The position numbers and the translations under genes are program-made. This document shows, piece after piece, positions 23,928 through 32,697 of a stretch of DNA of 52,723 nt. This DNA comes from Stenotrophomonas geniculata ATCC 19374 = JCM 13324 (GTDB taxonomy: Bacteria; Pseudomonadota; Gammaproteobacteria; Xanthomonadales; Xanthomonadaceae): the NCBI RefSeq assembly GCF_001431625.1, contig NZ_LLXT01000108.1:1-52723 (forward strand), read 5' to 3'. Numbering within the stretch: the stretch's first letter is position 1; each line of letters begins with the position of its first letter. The notes beneath the pieces are model-generated. The model was not told where the DNA came from. It did not search any database and saw only the letters and a program-made list of their open reading frames with translations.

Positions 23928-25919
23928 ATGGACACCACGATGCTGATCCCGATGCTGGAACGGCTGGGCTGGACCAGCCTGCAGACCGTGCTGCTGGTGG
24001 CCCTGGTGTATGGCCTGTGCCGCGCGCTGCCGTCGCTGTCGGCGGCCACCCGCTGCCGCCTGTGGTGGCTGGTCTCGCTGCAGGCCGTGCTCGGCCTGTT
24101 CTGGAGCCAGCCGCTGCAGCTGGCCTGGCTGCCGGCACCGCAGGCGGTGGCGATGACCGCCACCGACGTTGCCGCTGATCTGGTGTACCCACTGGCGCCG
24201 GAAGCCTCGGCGCAGCTGCTGGCCGCGATGCCGATGCCTGCGGCGGACGTGCCGGCGGTTGCGTGGTGGGCGGTCGCACTGGCTGCGCTGTGGCTGTCCG
24301 GCGTGCTGCTGATGGCGTTGCGCACCTTCGGTGAGTGGCGCCGCTGCCGCGCACTGCTGGCTGCGGCCCATCCCTGCGAGGACGAGGCGCTGGTGCAGGC
24401 CCTGCAGCTGGCCTCCGACGCGCACGGCGTGCGCCCTGCGCCGCGGCTGTGGATGAGCGCGCAGGTGGACTCGCCGCAGCTGATCGGGCCGTTCCGCCCA
24501 GTGCTGCTGCTGCCGGCCGGCGACAACGCCCTGCAGGGCGACGCGCTGGACCTGGCACTGACCCACGAACTGCAGCACCTGCAGCGGCGTGACCTGCAGT
24601 GGGGCCTGCTGCCCGCGTTGGCGCAGCACCTGTTCTTCTTCCACCCGCTGCTGCGGCTGTCGGTGCGCGAATACGCCCAGGCCCGCGAGGAAGCGGTGGA
24701 TGCGGCGGTGGTCGGCCAGCACGGTGCCAGCCGCCAGGCCTATGGCCGCCTGCTGCTGCAGCTGGGCGTGGCACCGCAGCCGCACCTGGGCGTGGCCAGC
24801 GCCGCACCAAGCACCACCAGCCTCAAGCGTCGCCTGCTCTCGCTGCAGTCGCACCGGTCCTGTCCGCGTCTGCTGGCGATCGCGTTGACTGCCGCGGTGG
24901 TGGTGGTGGGCGTGGCGCCGATGCGGCTGGTCGCAGCGCCGGTGCCGCCGGCACCGCCCGCGCCGCCGGCTGCACCGAAGGCCGTGGTGCCCCCGCCGCC
25001 GGCGCCGAAGGTTCCGCCTGCTCCGCCGATGTCGGCGCGCGCGCCGGCGGTGCCGGTGGCCCCTGCGCCGCCCGCCGAGCCCGCCGACGTCGAGGAGCTG
25101 TCCGGCCCGGACGATGCGGATGTGGCGGTTGACGTGGATGTCGACGTCGACCCCGGCATCGACGCCGGCCGCAGCACCTCGCGCAGTTCCTCCATCACCA
25201 CCTACGGGCGGCTGGATCTGAGCACGTCGCCGCCGCAGGCGTTCGTGCTGGTCGATGGTGATTCAACCTTCGCCAACGGCGGCATCGACGACGTGACGCT
25301 GGCGCGCAAGCAGCTCGGCAAGGGACCGGCGCTGTGGTTCCGCCAGGGCAGTGAGCGCTACATCGTGCGTGACCCGATGCTGGTCCAGTCGTTGCAGCGT
25401 GCTTACGCCGGTGCGTCCGACCTGGGGCAGCAGCAGAGCGCACTGGGTCGCCAGCAGAGTGCGCTTGGTCGCCAGCAGAGCGCACTCGGCAAGCAGATGG
25501 GCGAGATGGGCCGGCTGCAGGGCGAGGAGGCGCGCCGTATCGCGTTGGTGGCGGTCGAGGCTGCGCGCAGTGCGATGAGCGCGCACGACATCAATCGCGA
25601 AGCCGCCGCCGAAGCCGCGAAGGCGGCACGCGGGGCGACCAGCGACGCCGCAGTTGCGCGTGAAGCCGCCCGTGAGGCGGCCGCCGAGGCACGTCGCGCG
25701 ATGCAGGAAGCCCGCAGCCAGGCCGCACAGTCCAGCCGCACCCGCGACATGAACCGCTTGGCCAGCCAGCAGGCCGAACTGGCCAGCCGCCAGGCGGCGC
25801 TGGGCAGCCAGCAGGCCGCGCTGGGCGAACGCCAGGCGCAGGTGCACGCGCGGGCGGCACAGCAGGCGCAGCTGGTGATCGCCCGCGCATTGGCCAGCGG
25901 CAAGGCCGAGCGCCTCTGA
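23928..25919 (+). CDS. M56-family (BlaR1/MecR1-like) membrane metalloprotease with long C-terminal tail
   Basis: 663 residues. Several N-terminal membrane segments (residues 17 to 35, 43 to 60, 112 to 132) precede the zinc protease signature HELQH (213 to 217) and an REEAVD downstream ligand region. A further hydrophobic segment follows at about 320 to 340. Then come a Pro/Ala-rich segment, an Asp/Val-rich stretch, and repetitive Gln/Ala/Arg segments (QQSALGR units at about 505 to 520; SQQAEL/SRQAAL units at 610 to 640). No penicillin-binding sensor domain is evident, so the signal is unknown. Its blaI partner is broken by the prophage. Confidence 0.88.
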   Translation: MDTTMLIPMLERLGWTSLQTVLLVALVYGLCRALPSLSAATRCRLWWLVSLQAVLGLFWSQPLQLAWLPAPQAVAMTATDVAADLVYPLAPEASAQLLAAMPMPAADVPAVAWWAVALAALWLSGVLLMALRTFGEWRRCRALLAAAHPCEDEALVQALQLASDAHGVRPAPRLWMSAQVDSPQLIGPFRPVLLLPAGDNALQGDALDLALTHELQHLQRRDLQWGLLPALAQHLFFFHPLLRLSVREYAQAREEAVDAAVVGQHGASRQAYGRLLLQLGVAPQPHLGVASAAPSTTSLKRRLLSLQSHRSCPRLLAIALTAAVVVVGVAPMRLVAAPVPPAPPAPPAAPKAVVPPPPAPKVPPAPPMSARAPAVPVAPAPPAEPADVEELSGPDDADVAVDVDVDVDPGIDAGRSTSRSSSITTYGRLDLSTSPPQAFVLVDGDSTFANGGIDDVTLARKQLGKGPALWFRQGSERYIVRDPMLVQSLQRAYAGASDLGQQQSALGRQQSALGRQQSALGKQMGEMGRLQGEEARRIALVAVEAARSAMSAHDINREAAAEAAKAARGATSDAAVAREAAREAAAEARRAMQEARSQAAQSSRTRDMNRLASQQAELASRQAALGSQQAALGERQAQVHARAAQQAQLVIARALASGKAERL

Positions 25920-25931
25920 AAACGGCGGCAG

Positions 25932-26002
25932 CGCCGGGCCATGCCCGGCGAGCGCAGCGGCACACCTGAAGAGGGAAGGCGCCGGGCATGGCCCGGCGCT
26001 AC
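25932..26002. repeat. Paired GTAG-type palindromic repeats (SMAG-like)
   Basis: Two inverted hairpins share the stem CGCCGGGC/GCCCGGCG: 25,932 to 25,950 and 25,980 to 25,998, the latter followed by CTAC (GTAG on the other strand). This is the dimer layout of S. maltophilia GTAG repeats. It lies between convergent genes and may end transcription. Confidence 0.8.
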
Positions 26003-26012
26003 CAGCGGAACA

Positions 26013-26327
26013 TCAACCGCAGCTGGCGCGCTCGATCTTGTTCTGCGCGTCCACCTGCACGGTCACGCGGTCCTGGCGGAAGTCCATGGTCACCGCCATG
26101 CCGGGTTTGACTACCCGCGCACCGCGCGCGCCGCTGTCAGCCACCAGCTTCTTGATCGTGGCTTCGTCGGCGGTCTTGCCGGTGAAGGCGTCCAGCGCCT
26201 CCGGCCTGCATTCGTGCGCGGCATCGGCCACGGGCGCCGGCGCGGGATCGTGGGAGGTGCTGCTGCCAGCGTGACTGCAGGCGGCCAAGGGCAGGATGGC
26301 GAGCAGGACCAGGGGACTGAGGCGCAT
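26013..26327 (-). CDS. I78-family peptidase inhibitor-like lipoprotein
   Basis: 104 residues from the Met at 26,327. A signal peptide with lipobox (LAILPLAAC) gives a Cys-anchored lipoprotein. The mature part CRPEALDAFTGKTADEATIK then VVKPGMAVTMDFRQDRVTVQ matches the I78 peptidase inhibitor family, including the conserved DFR and a terminal Cys pair for a disulfide. A longer start at 26,390 would add a non-signal extension. It probably protects the cell envelope from serine proteases. Confidence 0.8.
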   Translation of the reverse strand: MRLSPLVLLAILPLAACSHAGSSTSHDPAPAPVADAAHECRPEALDAFTGKTADEATIKKLVADSGARGARVVKPGMAVTMDFRQDRVTVQVDAQNKIERASCG

Positions 26328-26405
26328 CGTCGGGCTCCAGGCGTGGATGGTGGCGGCAGTGTCACCGCTGTCACCGTCAGGGCATGTCAACGCGGCCCTG
26401 CGCCG

Positions 26406-27428
26406 TTACTGCCCGACCAGTGCCAGCGTCTCGCGCTCGCGTTGCTCCTCGCGTACCAACCGTTGCAGCAGCAGGGCCAGGGTCACTACGTCCTGGTGAT
26501 TGTGGTCGGCCACCCGGCGCAGGTTCACCGCGTCGCCGCCACGCAGGAAACGCAGCCATGCGCCCGGGGCTTCCGAGCCCGGCAGGTCGTCCTCGCGCAC
26601 CACGCGCAGCAGCTGGCGTTCGATGGTGGACAGCTTGCAGTTCTCCCACGTGCCGCGATAGCGGCGGCGCGTGGGATAGAGCAGGTCGACGTGATCCAGT
26701 GCGGTGATCGGGCAACGTTGCCGGGCCAGCCGGTAACGCGCTTTCAGCAGCGGTGCGTCATAGCTGCGGCCGTTGTAGCTGCAGAACACGGTGGACGGTT
26801 GCAGCCAGCCGGCGAAAGTGGCCAGCATCGCGTCCTCGGCGGCCATCGTGGCCATCAGCAGCTGGCGGATGCGCAGGCCTTCGCCACGCTGTGGGCACAC
26901 ATGCCAGTCCGCAGCGCCGATCATGAAGGCGCGGGTGCCGGTGCCGCCGGCCAGGCCGGTGGTCTCGGTATCGAAGAACAGCAGGTCGCGCGCGGCCACG
27001 TGCTCGCCGTCGCGACGGGCGAAATCCAGCGACAGCGGCTGTGCCGGGATCGCCTGCGGCTGCAGCGATTCGATCAGGAACAGGCCCGGTGCGATCTCCT
27101 CACCTGGCAACTGACGGTCCTGTGCGCTGGCGCGAGCAGGTGCGGGGCCGCCGCGCGTGCGCAGGCCGAGCAGGCGATGCAGGCTGCCCACTTCGGGCCG
27201 ACGCAGCGCGGACGGCGCCGTGGCAGGTGCCGCAGCGCCGGTCGGCTTGTGGCGGATCTCCTGCTCGACCCAGGCGAACACCGAACGCTCGGCCGGTGGT
27301 TGCCGCGCATCGTTGGCGGCCACGGGTGCCGGTGGCGCAGGGGGCACGTCGGCCGCAGCCGGTGTGCTCGCCTTCGGGTCGCCGGCCTGCCTGCGCAGCA
27401 GGCGCAGCTTGTCCAGGCTCAGGCTCAC
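26406..27428 (-). CDS. mrfB: MrfB/YprB-like DEDD-family exonuclease
   Basis: 340 residues from a GTG codon overlapping the helicase stop (GTGA). After a low-complexity N terminus the exonuclease core has LLFFDTETTGLAGGTGT (motif I with Asp and Glu), CSYNGRSYDAPLL (motif II), LDHVDLLYP and a final HNHQDVVTL. These fit the DEDD exonuclease fold of YprB. In Bacillus subtilis MrfA and MrfB repair mitomycin C damage independently of UvrABC. Proteobacterial pairs are less studied; the same role is inferred from the linked genes. Confidence 0.85.
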   Translation of the reverse strand: MSLSLDKLRLLRRQAGDPKASTPAAADVPPAPPAPVAANDARQPPAERSVFAWVEQEIRHKPTGAAAPATAPSALRRPEVGSLHRLLGLRTRGGPAPARASAQDRQLPGEEIAPGLFLIESLQPQAIPAQPLSLDFARRDGEHVAARDLLFFDTETTGLAGGTGTRAFMIGAADWHVCPQRGEGLRIRQLLMATMAAEDAMLATFAGWLQPSTVFCSYNGRSYDAPLLKARYRLARQRCPITALDHVDLLYPTRRRYRGTWENCKLSTIERQLLRVVREDDLPGSEAPGAWLRFLRGGDAVNLRRVADHNHQDVVTLALLLQRLVREEQRERETLALVGQ

Positions 27429-29914
27429 GGCGCCAGCAGCTCCATCGGATCGCGCACGGGCACCACCACGTCGGGTACATGCTGGCAGGCATCGGCATCG
27501 AACAGGTCGAGCACGCGCAGTGCCAGCGCGCGCGGCGAAGTCTCATCCTCTTCCTGCGCGGCCAGGACGGGGCCGACACAGGCCGGGCAGCCGGCCTTGC
27601 AGTCGCAGCGCTGCACCAGTTCGCGCGCGCGCTGCACCAGTTCGGCCTGGCGCTGCCACAGCGGTTCGCTGAGGCCGACACCCCCGGGGAAGTTGTCGTA
27701 CAGGTACACGGTGGGCACGAACTCCTGCAATAGCTCGACAACGCCAGGATCACCCTCGCTGCCACGCAGCTGGCCACGGCCGCTCTGGTCGGCGATCGCG
27801 AACCAGGAACCATCGCCGTTGCCGACCGACTTCTGCAGGTCGCGCGCATCGGCCATCACCGCCACGGTGGCGACGATGTGCAGCGCATACGCTGCGCCGA
27901 GGAAGCCATCCAGCGCATCCTGCTTGCTGGCGAACGCGCGCAGCAGCAGCGCCTGTGGCAGCTGCCACCACACCGCCGTGGTGTGCAGTTCCTGGTCGGG
28001 CAGGTTCACCGGCCCGTAGCCGATGTTTTCGTGGGTGTAATAGCGGATCTTCTTGTAGCCGGCTACGCGGCGTACCACGTGCACTTCGCCGTGGTGCGAA
28101 TCACCACGGCCGGCCACGCCGCCATCGAAGCGGTCGAGCACCTTGAGCTTGGTGAAGTCGATGCTGTCGGTGTAGTAGTCCACGTGGGTGCGGGTGACGT
28201 AGGCCTTGCGCCCGTCCCAGTCCAGCGTCTCCACCTGGTACGGAGTGGACTGCACCATGTGGATGGCGCCTTCGTACAGGGTGAGTGCGGCGGCGGAATA
28301 GTCGACTTCGGCGATGATCTGCTGGCGGCCATCGCTGCGGTCGACCACCACGAAGTTGCCGTCGGCCACCGCGCGCAGGCTGACCGCATTGGCGGGATAA
28401 CTGTCGGCGATCCATTCCCAGCGCTCGCCTTCGCGGTGGATCACTTCGGTCTCGGCCAGCGCTTCCAGGAACACTTCCGGATCGATCGGGCCGAAGCCAT
28501 CGCCGACCCGGAACGGCAGCTCGAAGGCTGCGCAACGGATGTGGTCGAACAGGATCAGCGGCTGGTCCGGCGCGATGCGCGCGTGCTCGGGCGAGGCTTC
28601 GGCGAAGAAGTCCGGATGTCGCACCACGTACTGGTCCAGCGGCTGCGAACTGGCCACCATCACCCCCAGCGCGGGCTGCTGGCGGCGACCGGCGCGGCCG
28701 AAGCGCTGCCAGGTGGCGGCCACGCTGCCGGGGTAGCCGTTGAGGATGACCACGTCCAGGCTGCCGATATCCACGCCCAGTTCCAGCGCCGAGGTGCTGA
28801 CGATGCCGTCGATGTTGCCGGCACGCATCGCGCGCTCGGTCTCACGCCGCTCGGTGGGCAGGTAGCCACCGCGGTAGGCGCGGATGCGCGGCGGCTTGCG
28901 CGGGTCGTGGTCGAAAATATCCTTCAGGTACTTGGTCAGCACTTCCACCATCAGGCGTGTCTGCGCGAACACCAGGGTCTTCAGCCCGGACTTGATCGCG
29001 ATGCGCGCGATGCGGTTGCTCTGCGATCGCGCCGAGGCGCGCAGGCCCAGGTCCGGATTGATCACCGGCGGGTTCCACAGCAGCACCTGCTTCGGCCCGC
29101 TGGGCGCACCGGATTCGGTGATGGCGGTGACCGGCGCTTCGATCAGCGCCTCGGCATGTGCCTGCGGGTTGCCGATGGTGGCCGAGCACAGGATGAACTG
29201 CGGTTGCACGCCATAGAACGCGCAGATGCGCTTGAGCCGCCGCAGTACATTGCTGACATGGCTGCCGAACACCCCGCGGTAGGTGTGCACTTCGTCGATG
29301 ACGATGTAGCGCAGGTTCTCGAAGAACTGCGCCCACTTGGTGTGATGCGGCAGGATCGCCTGGTGCAGCATGTCCGGGTTGGAGACCACGATGTCGCCGT
29401 GCAGGCGGATGGCCTGGCGTGCATCGCCGGGGGTGTCGCCGTCGAAGGTGAAGGCCTTCACCCCGAGGTCGCCAGCGCGGTTGAGTTCCAGCAGCTCGGC
29501 CACCTGGTCCTGGGCCAGTGCCTTGGTCGGGAACAGGTACAGCGCCTTGGCTTTGTCCTGCATGGCCGCACTGACCACCGGCAGGGTGTAGCACAGCGAC
29601 TTGCCGCTGGCGGTGGGGGTGACGATGGCCACGTGTTCGCCGCGCTGGCTGGCCTCCCACGCCTCGGCCTGGTGGCTGTAGAGCTGTTCGATGCCACGCG
29701 CCTTCAGCGCGGCGGCCAGCGCCGGCGGCACCGACCCGGGAATGGGCGCGTAGCGGCCTTCGCGGCCGGGAATGGCGAAGCTGCCGGTGATGCGGTCCTG
29801 GTAGCGGCGCTGCAGGCGCGCGCTGAGCAGGGCGCCGTCGCGGGCGGGCAGGCCGTCGCGGGTAGCGAGCTTCTGCTCGGCGTCGGCGGTGCGCTTGGCG
29901 AGTTCGTAGGCCAT
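27425..29914 (-). CDS. mrfA: MrfA-type DEXH helicase (YprA-like, DUF1998)
   Basis: 829 residues from the Met at 29,914; a GTG at 29,965 is another start, and neither has a strong ribosome site. Motifs: Walker A PTASGKSLC, DEVH box IDEVHTYRG, SATIGNP, then helicase C-terminal RAMRAGNIDGIVSTSALELG and QRFGRAGR. The C-terminal DUF1998 part ends with four Cys (CDCKAGCPAC) that bind metal in related proteins. It would unwind DNA around lesions and work with the exonuclease encoded directly downstream. Confidence 0.92.
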   Translation of the reverse strand: MAYELAKRTADAEQKLATRDGLPARDGALLSARLQRRYQDRITGSFAIPGREGRYAPIPGSVPPALAAALKARGIEQLYSHQAEAWEASQRGEHVAIVTPTASGKSLCYTLPVVSAAMQDKAKALYLFPTKALAQDQVAELLELNRAGDLGVKAFTFDGDTPGDARQAIRLHGDIVVSNPDMLHQAILPHHTKWAQFFENLRYIVIDEVHTYRGVFGSHVSNVLRRLKRICAFYGVQPQFILCSATIGNPQAHAEALIEAPVTAITESGAPSGPKQVLLWNPPVINPDLGLRASARSQSNRIARIAIKSGLKTLVFAQTRLMVEVLTKYLKDIFDHDPRKPPRIRAYRGGYLPTERRETERAMRAGNIDGIVSTSALELGVDIGSLDVVILNGYPGSVAATWQRFGRAGRRQQPALGVMVASSQPLDQYVVRHPDFFAEASPEHARIAPDQPLILFDHIRCAAFELPFRVGDGFGPIDPEVFLEALAETEVIHREGERWEWIADSYPANAVSLRAVADGNFVVVDRSDGRQQIIAEVDYSAAALTLYEGAIHMVQSTPYQVETLDWDGRKAYVTRTHVDYYTDSIDFTKLKVLDRFDGGVAGRGDSHHGEVHVVRRVAGYKKIRYYTHENIGYGPVNLPDQELHTTAVWWQLPQALLLRAFASKQDALDGFLGAAYALHIVATVAVMADARDLQKSVGNGDGSWFAIADQSGRGQLRGSEGDPGVVELLQEFVPTVYLYDNFPGGVGLSEPLWQRQAELVQRARELVQRCDCKAGCPACVGPVLAAQEEDETSPRALALRVLDLFDADACQHVPDVVVPVRDPMELLAP

Positions 29915-30007
29915 GGAAAGTGGAGCCGGGACGGATTGCGAGGGGTCACATGGCACCACATCCACGTCTCAGGATGTGAGACATCGCGCGCGAAGGGCGT
30001 GAACCGT

Positions 30008-31111
30008 TCAGTGCCACGGGTCCGGACGCTGCGCGATGTCCGCGTCAAGCGCCTCGCTGCGGCGGAGGAACTGCACCATGCAGACCACAGACCGCACCGC
30101 ATGCCAGCCCAACGCCAGCAATGCCACCGCCTGCCAGCCAGACGCAAGCGGCCAGCCCGGCTCCAGGCGCTGCGACCACGGCATCCAGGCGGCGCCGAAG
30201 ACCAGCACGCACAACAGCAGGCCCAGCCACGCCAGTTGCCAGAACCCTCCCGTGGGCGGATAGCGCCGTCGGTCGCTGGCCAGGCACCACGCCGTGCCAG
30301 CGCCCAGCACTGCGCCGTCACAGGCGCGCACATCCAGCAGCATCGAGCGCCCGCGGGAGAATGCCGCAGCGTGCTCCCAATTCTCTGGAAGCTGCACACG
30401 CCGGTCATTGCCCAGCAACCACACCCGTGATGTCTGGGCAGTACGCTGGTGCGCGCGCAGGCGCCCGCGTACCCGCAGCACGCGCTGCGCTGTCGCAGGG
30501 CCGTTGCGGCGAGGGAAGCCCAGCCAGGCCGCAAGACCGGCGATGGCGAGCAACGGCATGGCGAGCAGGCCCGGGACGCCGGTGGCGGCCCACAGCGCCA
30601 GTGCGGCAATCAGCAGCGGGGACGGGCGCAGGCCGGGACCCCGTCGCATCGAGATTTCTTCGGGTGTCTCCAGGCGCTCGCCACAGACGCGGCTGGTGGC
30701 TGCATCCGGCCGTGCAGCAGCGATGGTGAAGCCATTGAGACGCACCACCATGGCCACGTGATCACCCAGTACCACGTCAGCTTCATTGTCTTCCGAGAGG
30801 TAGGGCCATGCCTGTCTTGGCACCAGCACGGGAATGCCACCCAGGAAGCCGTCACCGACCGGGAAGCTGTTCCGCCACGCCCCACCGGTGAAGGCGCCAT
30901 GCAGCCGCTTTACCTGGTCGTCGTGGTCGCAGCCGGTCAACGCGCGCACCGGTGCCAGTGCCATGTGTTCGTCCGCGCCCAGCGTCCGCAGCGTGCTGCT
31001 GCGGCGCAGCGAGGCGAGGCCGGTGCGGACACGCGATGTCCATTCGGCGGCGGTCGCGGTGACCACCAGGCACACGACCGCCAGACCCACCAGTACTGCC
31101 GCGCGCGACAT
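30008..31111 (-). CDS. Membrane protein of unknown function
   Basis: 367 residues from the Met at 31,111 (MSRAAVLVGLAVV). One N-terminal membrane segment, then a soluble domain of about 150 residues (GGAWRNSFPVGDGFLGGIPV), then two close hydrophobic segments around PLLIAALALWAATGVPGLLA, a second soluble part, and two more near the C terminus (LAWLGLLLCVLVFGAAW). No known family is recognised. The frame stays open further upstream, but only as shadow of other genes, so the shorter start is used. It lies between mrfA and a divergent envelope gene. Confidence 0.7.
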   Translation of the reverse strand: MSRAAVLVGLAVVCLVVTATAAEWTSRVRTGLASLRRSSTLRTLGADEHMALAPVRALTGCDHDDQVKRLHGAFTGGAWRNSFPVGDGFLGGIPVLVPRQAWPYLSEDNEADVVLGDHVAMVVRLNGFTIAAARPDAATSRVCGERLETPEEISMRRGPGLRPSPLLIAALALWAATGVPGLLAMPLLAIAGLAAWLGFPRRNGPATAQRVLRVRGRLRAHQRTAQTSRVWLLGNDRRVQLPENWEHAAAFSRGRSMLLDVRACDGAVLGAGTAWCLASDRRRYPPTGGFWQLAWLGLLLCVLVFGAAWMPWSQRLEPGWPLASGWQAVALLALGWHAVRSVVCMVQFLRRSEALDADIAQRPDPWH

Positions 31112-31351
31112 CAGCAGGCGACTGGCCGACGCGGCGGGCGTGTGGAGGGAGCTGTCATCAGGGATGGGGCTTACCGGGAAAACCGCAGGATGCCGTCCCC
31201 GCCTCCCGAGGGGAATGAAGTTCGTTGCAAACTTCGGCGCCCAGGCCGCGCAGCGATGATGCGTGACACACCCTGAATGCCCCCGCCGATGCCAACGAAA
31301 TCTGAAGCCCGCATCCGTATCCTTGTTCACTGGACGCAACCAACAGGGTGG

Positions 31352-31870
31352 ATGGCTGTGGCACAACGTGGAACGCAGGGAGTACTGCTGGCCAGCCTGT
31401 TGCTGGCGGGCGTCGCGCAGGCGCAGCAGGCAGCGCCGGTAGCGGTGTCCGATCCTGTGCCCGCTCCCCCTGCTGATGCCCCGGCAGCACCTGCCGCGCC
31501 GATCTCCACCACCCTGCCGCAGGACAATGTCACCACACTCGGCGAAGTGCGTGCGCTCAAGCCGGAAGACGAGCCGCTGGACCTGTACCGCTTCAAGAAT
31601 CCGGTGAAGTTCGGCGACAACCGCTTCAGCCGCGACTGGAGCGAACCGCCTTCGCCGGAGCAGGTCAGCATGGGCGGCGGCTACATCATGATGGGCGTGG
31701 TCAAGGGGGTGATGGCGGCGGCCAAGGGGATCAACAAACTCACCGGCGGACCTGCGCAGATCCAGGCCGCCGTGGCGCGGCCACCGCCCGAGCTCAGTGC
31801 CGAGCAGCAGCAGCGTGCGCTGCGGTTCTCCCAGGAGCAGGATGCCGGTGATGCACCGCCGGTGAAGTAG
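31352..31870 (+). CDS. Exported protein of unknown function
   Basis: 172 residues from the Met at 31,352. Clear signal peptide (VLLASLLLAGVAQAQQ) with cleavage near AQA. A Pro/Ala-rich linker follows, then a charged domain with LGEVRALKPEDEPLDLYRFK and RFSRDWSEPPSPEQVSMGGG, and a Gln/Arg-rich end. Not recognised; probably periplasmic. Confidence 0.7.
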   Translation: MAVAQRGTQGVLLASLLLAGVAQAQQAAPVAVSDPVPAPPADAPAAPAAPISTTLPQDNVTTLGEVRALKPEDEPLDLYRFKNPVKFGDNRFSRDWSEPPSPEQVSMGGGYIMMGVVKGVMAAAKGINKLTGGPAQIQAAVARPPPELSAEQQQRALRFSQEQDAGDAPPVK

Positions 31871-31910
31871 ACCGGTATATCCTGCTGGCTCCCCCACCGG
31901 TAGGGCTGCC

Positions 31911-32585
31911 ATGTTCCTGCGTTCGATCTGCCTGTTGGCCGCATTGCTGCCGGTCTCCGCCTTCGCGGATGGCATTGCCGATGATGGCGCCTGCCGCAAT
32001 GGCGCGTTTCCCTCCGAACAGAGCCGGTTCGCCCTGGCGCGGGTGGTCGATGCACCCCGTCTGTATCTGCTGGGTGACATGGATGGCTGCCCGGCGAAAG
32101 GCGAACCGGCCTGCCGCCAGCGCAGCTATGTGGTCAATGGCGATACCGTGGTGACCGGGCGCGACCTGGGCCGCTATCGCTGCGCGTTCTTCCCGAACAA
32201 GGTGGGTGGCAGCGCCGGTTGGGTCGACCGCAGCAAGCTGCAGGCGTTGCCGGTGGTCGTGCCAGGGCTGCAGGATTGGGCGGGCGAGTGGAAGGATGGC
32301 GACAACGGCCTGAAGATCCGCGTGCAGGGCGGGCAACTTCATGTGGAGGGTGACGCCTACTGGCCCTCAGCCAACCCCACACCGGAACAGCGTCCCTACG
32401 GGCCGAACATGGGCCAGGTGGAAGCGCGGGCGACGCCGCGTGGTGCTGATGTGGAATTCGTCGAGGACACCTGCAGGGTGCGAGTGCATTCGCTGGGTGA
32501 GGTGCTGATCGTGGCCGACAACAGCGAATGCGGTGGCATGAACGTGCGTTTCAACGGTGTGTACCGGCGCGCCGGAAAACGTTGA
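31911..32585 (+). CDS. Secreted protein of unknown function
   Basis: 224 residues. A signal peptide (LLAALLPVSAFADG) precedes a domain with paired Cys (ACRNGAFPSE, GDMDGCPAKGEPACRQRSYV) and an SH3-like middle (VNGDTVVTGRDLGRYRCAFF). The second half (WAGEWKDGDNGLKIRVQGGQ) looks like a beta-sandwich. Cys content suggests disulfides in the periplasm. It follows the previous exported gene at 40 bases and may share its transcript. Confidence 0.7.
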   Translation: MFLRSICLLAALLPVSAFADGIADDGACRNGAFPSEQSRFALARVVDAPRLYLLGDMDGCPAKGEPACRQRSYVVNGDTVVTGRDLGRYRCAFFPNKVGGSAGWVDRSKLQALPVVVPGLQDWAGEWKDGDNGLKIRVQGGQLHVEGDAYWPSANPTPEQRPYGPNMGQVEARATPRGADVEFVEDTCRVRVHSLGEVLIVADNSECGGMNVRFNGVYRRAGKR

Positions 32586-32608
32586 AGGGCGCATGAGGGA
32601 TGGGGCCA

Positions 32609-32632
32609 GTAGATCCACGCCACGCGTGGGTG
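32609..32632. repeat. GTAG-type small palindromic repeat
   Basis: GTAGATCCACGCCACGCGTG and the next bases form a short hairpin (CCACGC/GCGTGG) beginning with GTAG, the pattern of S. maltophilia small palindromes. It lies between convergent genes. Confidence 0.7.
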
Positions 32633-32653
32633 CGGGCTCGCGATCCAATCGGT

Positions 32654-32693
32654 GGGGTCAGAGCCCTTTCGCGAACGAAGGGGATCCGACCCC
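32654..32693. repeat. GGGGTC...GACCCC hairpin repeat, copy 1
   Basis: A 40-base imperfect hairpin bounded by GGGGTC and GACCCC with an inner GAGCCCTTTCG/CGAAGGGGATC pairing. The same framing with a different inner stem occurs at 45,450 to 45,490. It sits at the end of two convergent genes and may end transcription. Confidence 0.7.
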
Positions 32694-32697
32694 AGGC

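Noticed and set aside
31112..32080. Possible 690-residue extension of the membrane protein gene beginning at 32,080
   Set aside because: The extension lies antisense to two exported-protein genes and lacks family features; a natural start with a membrane segment is at 31,111.
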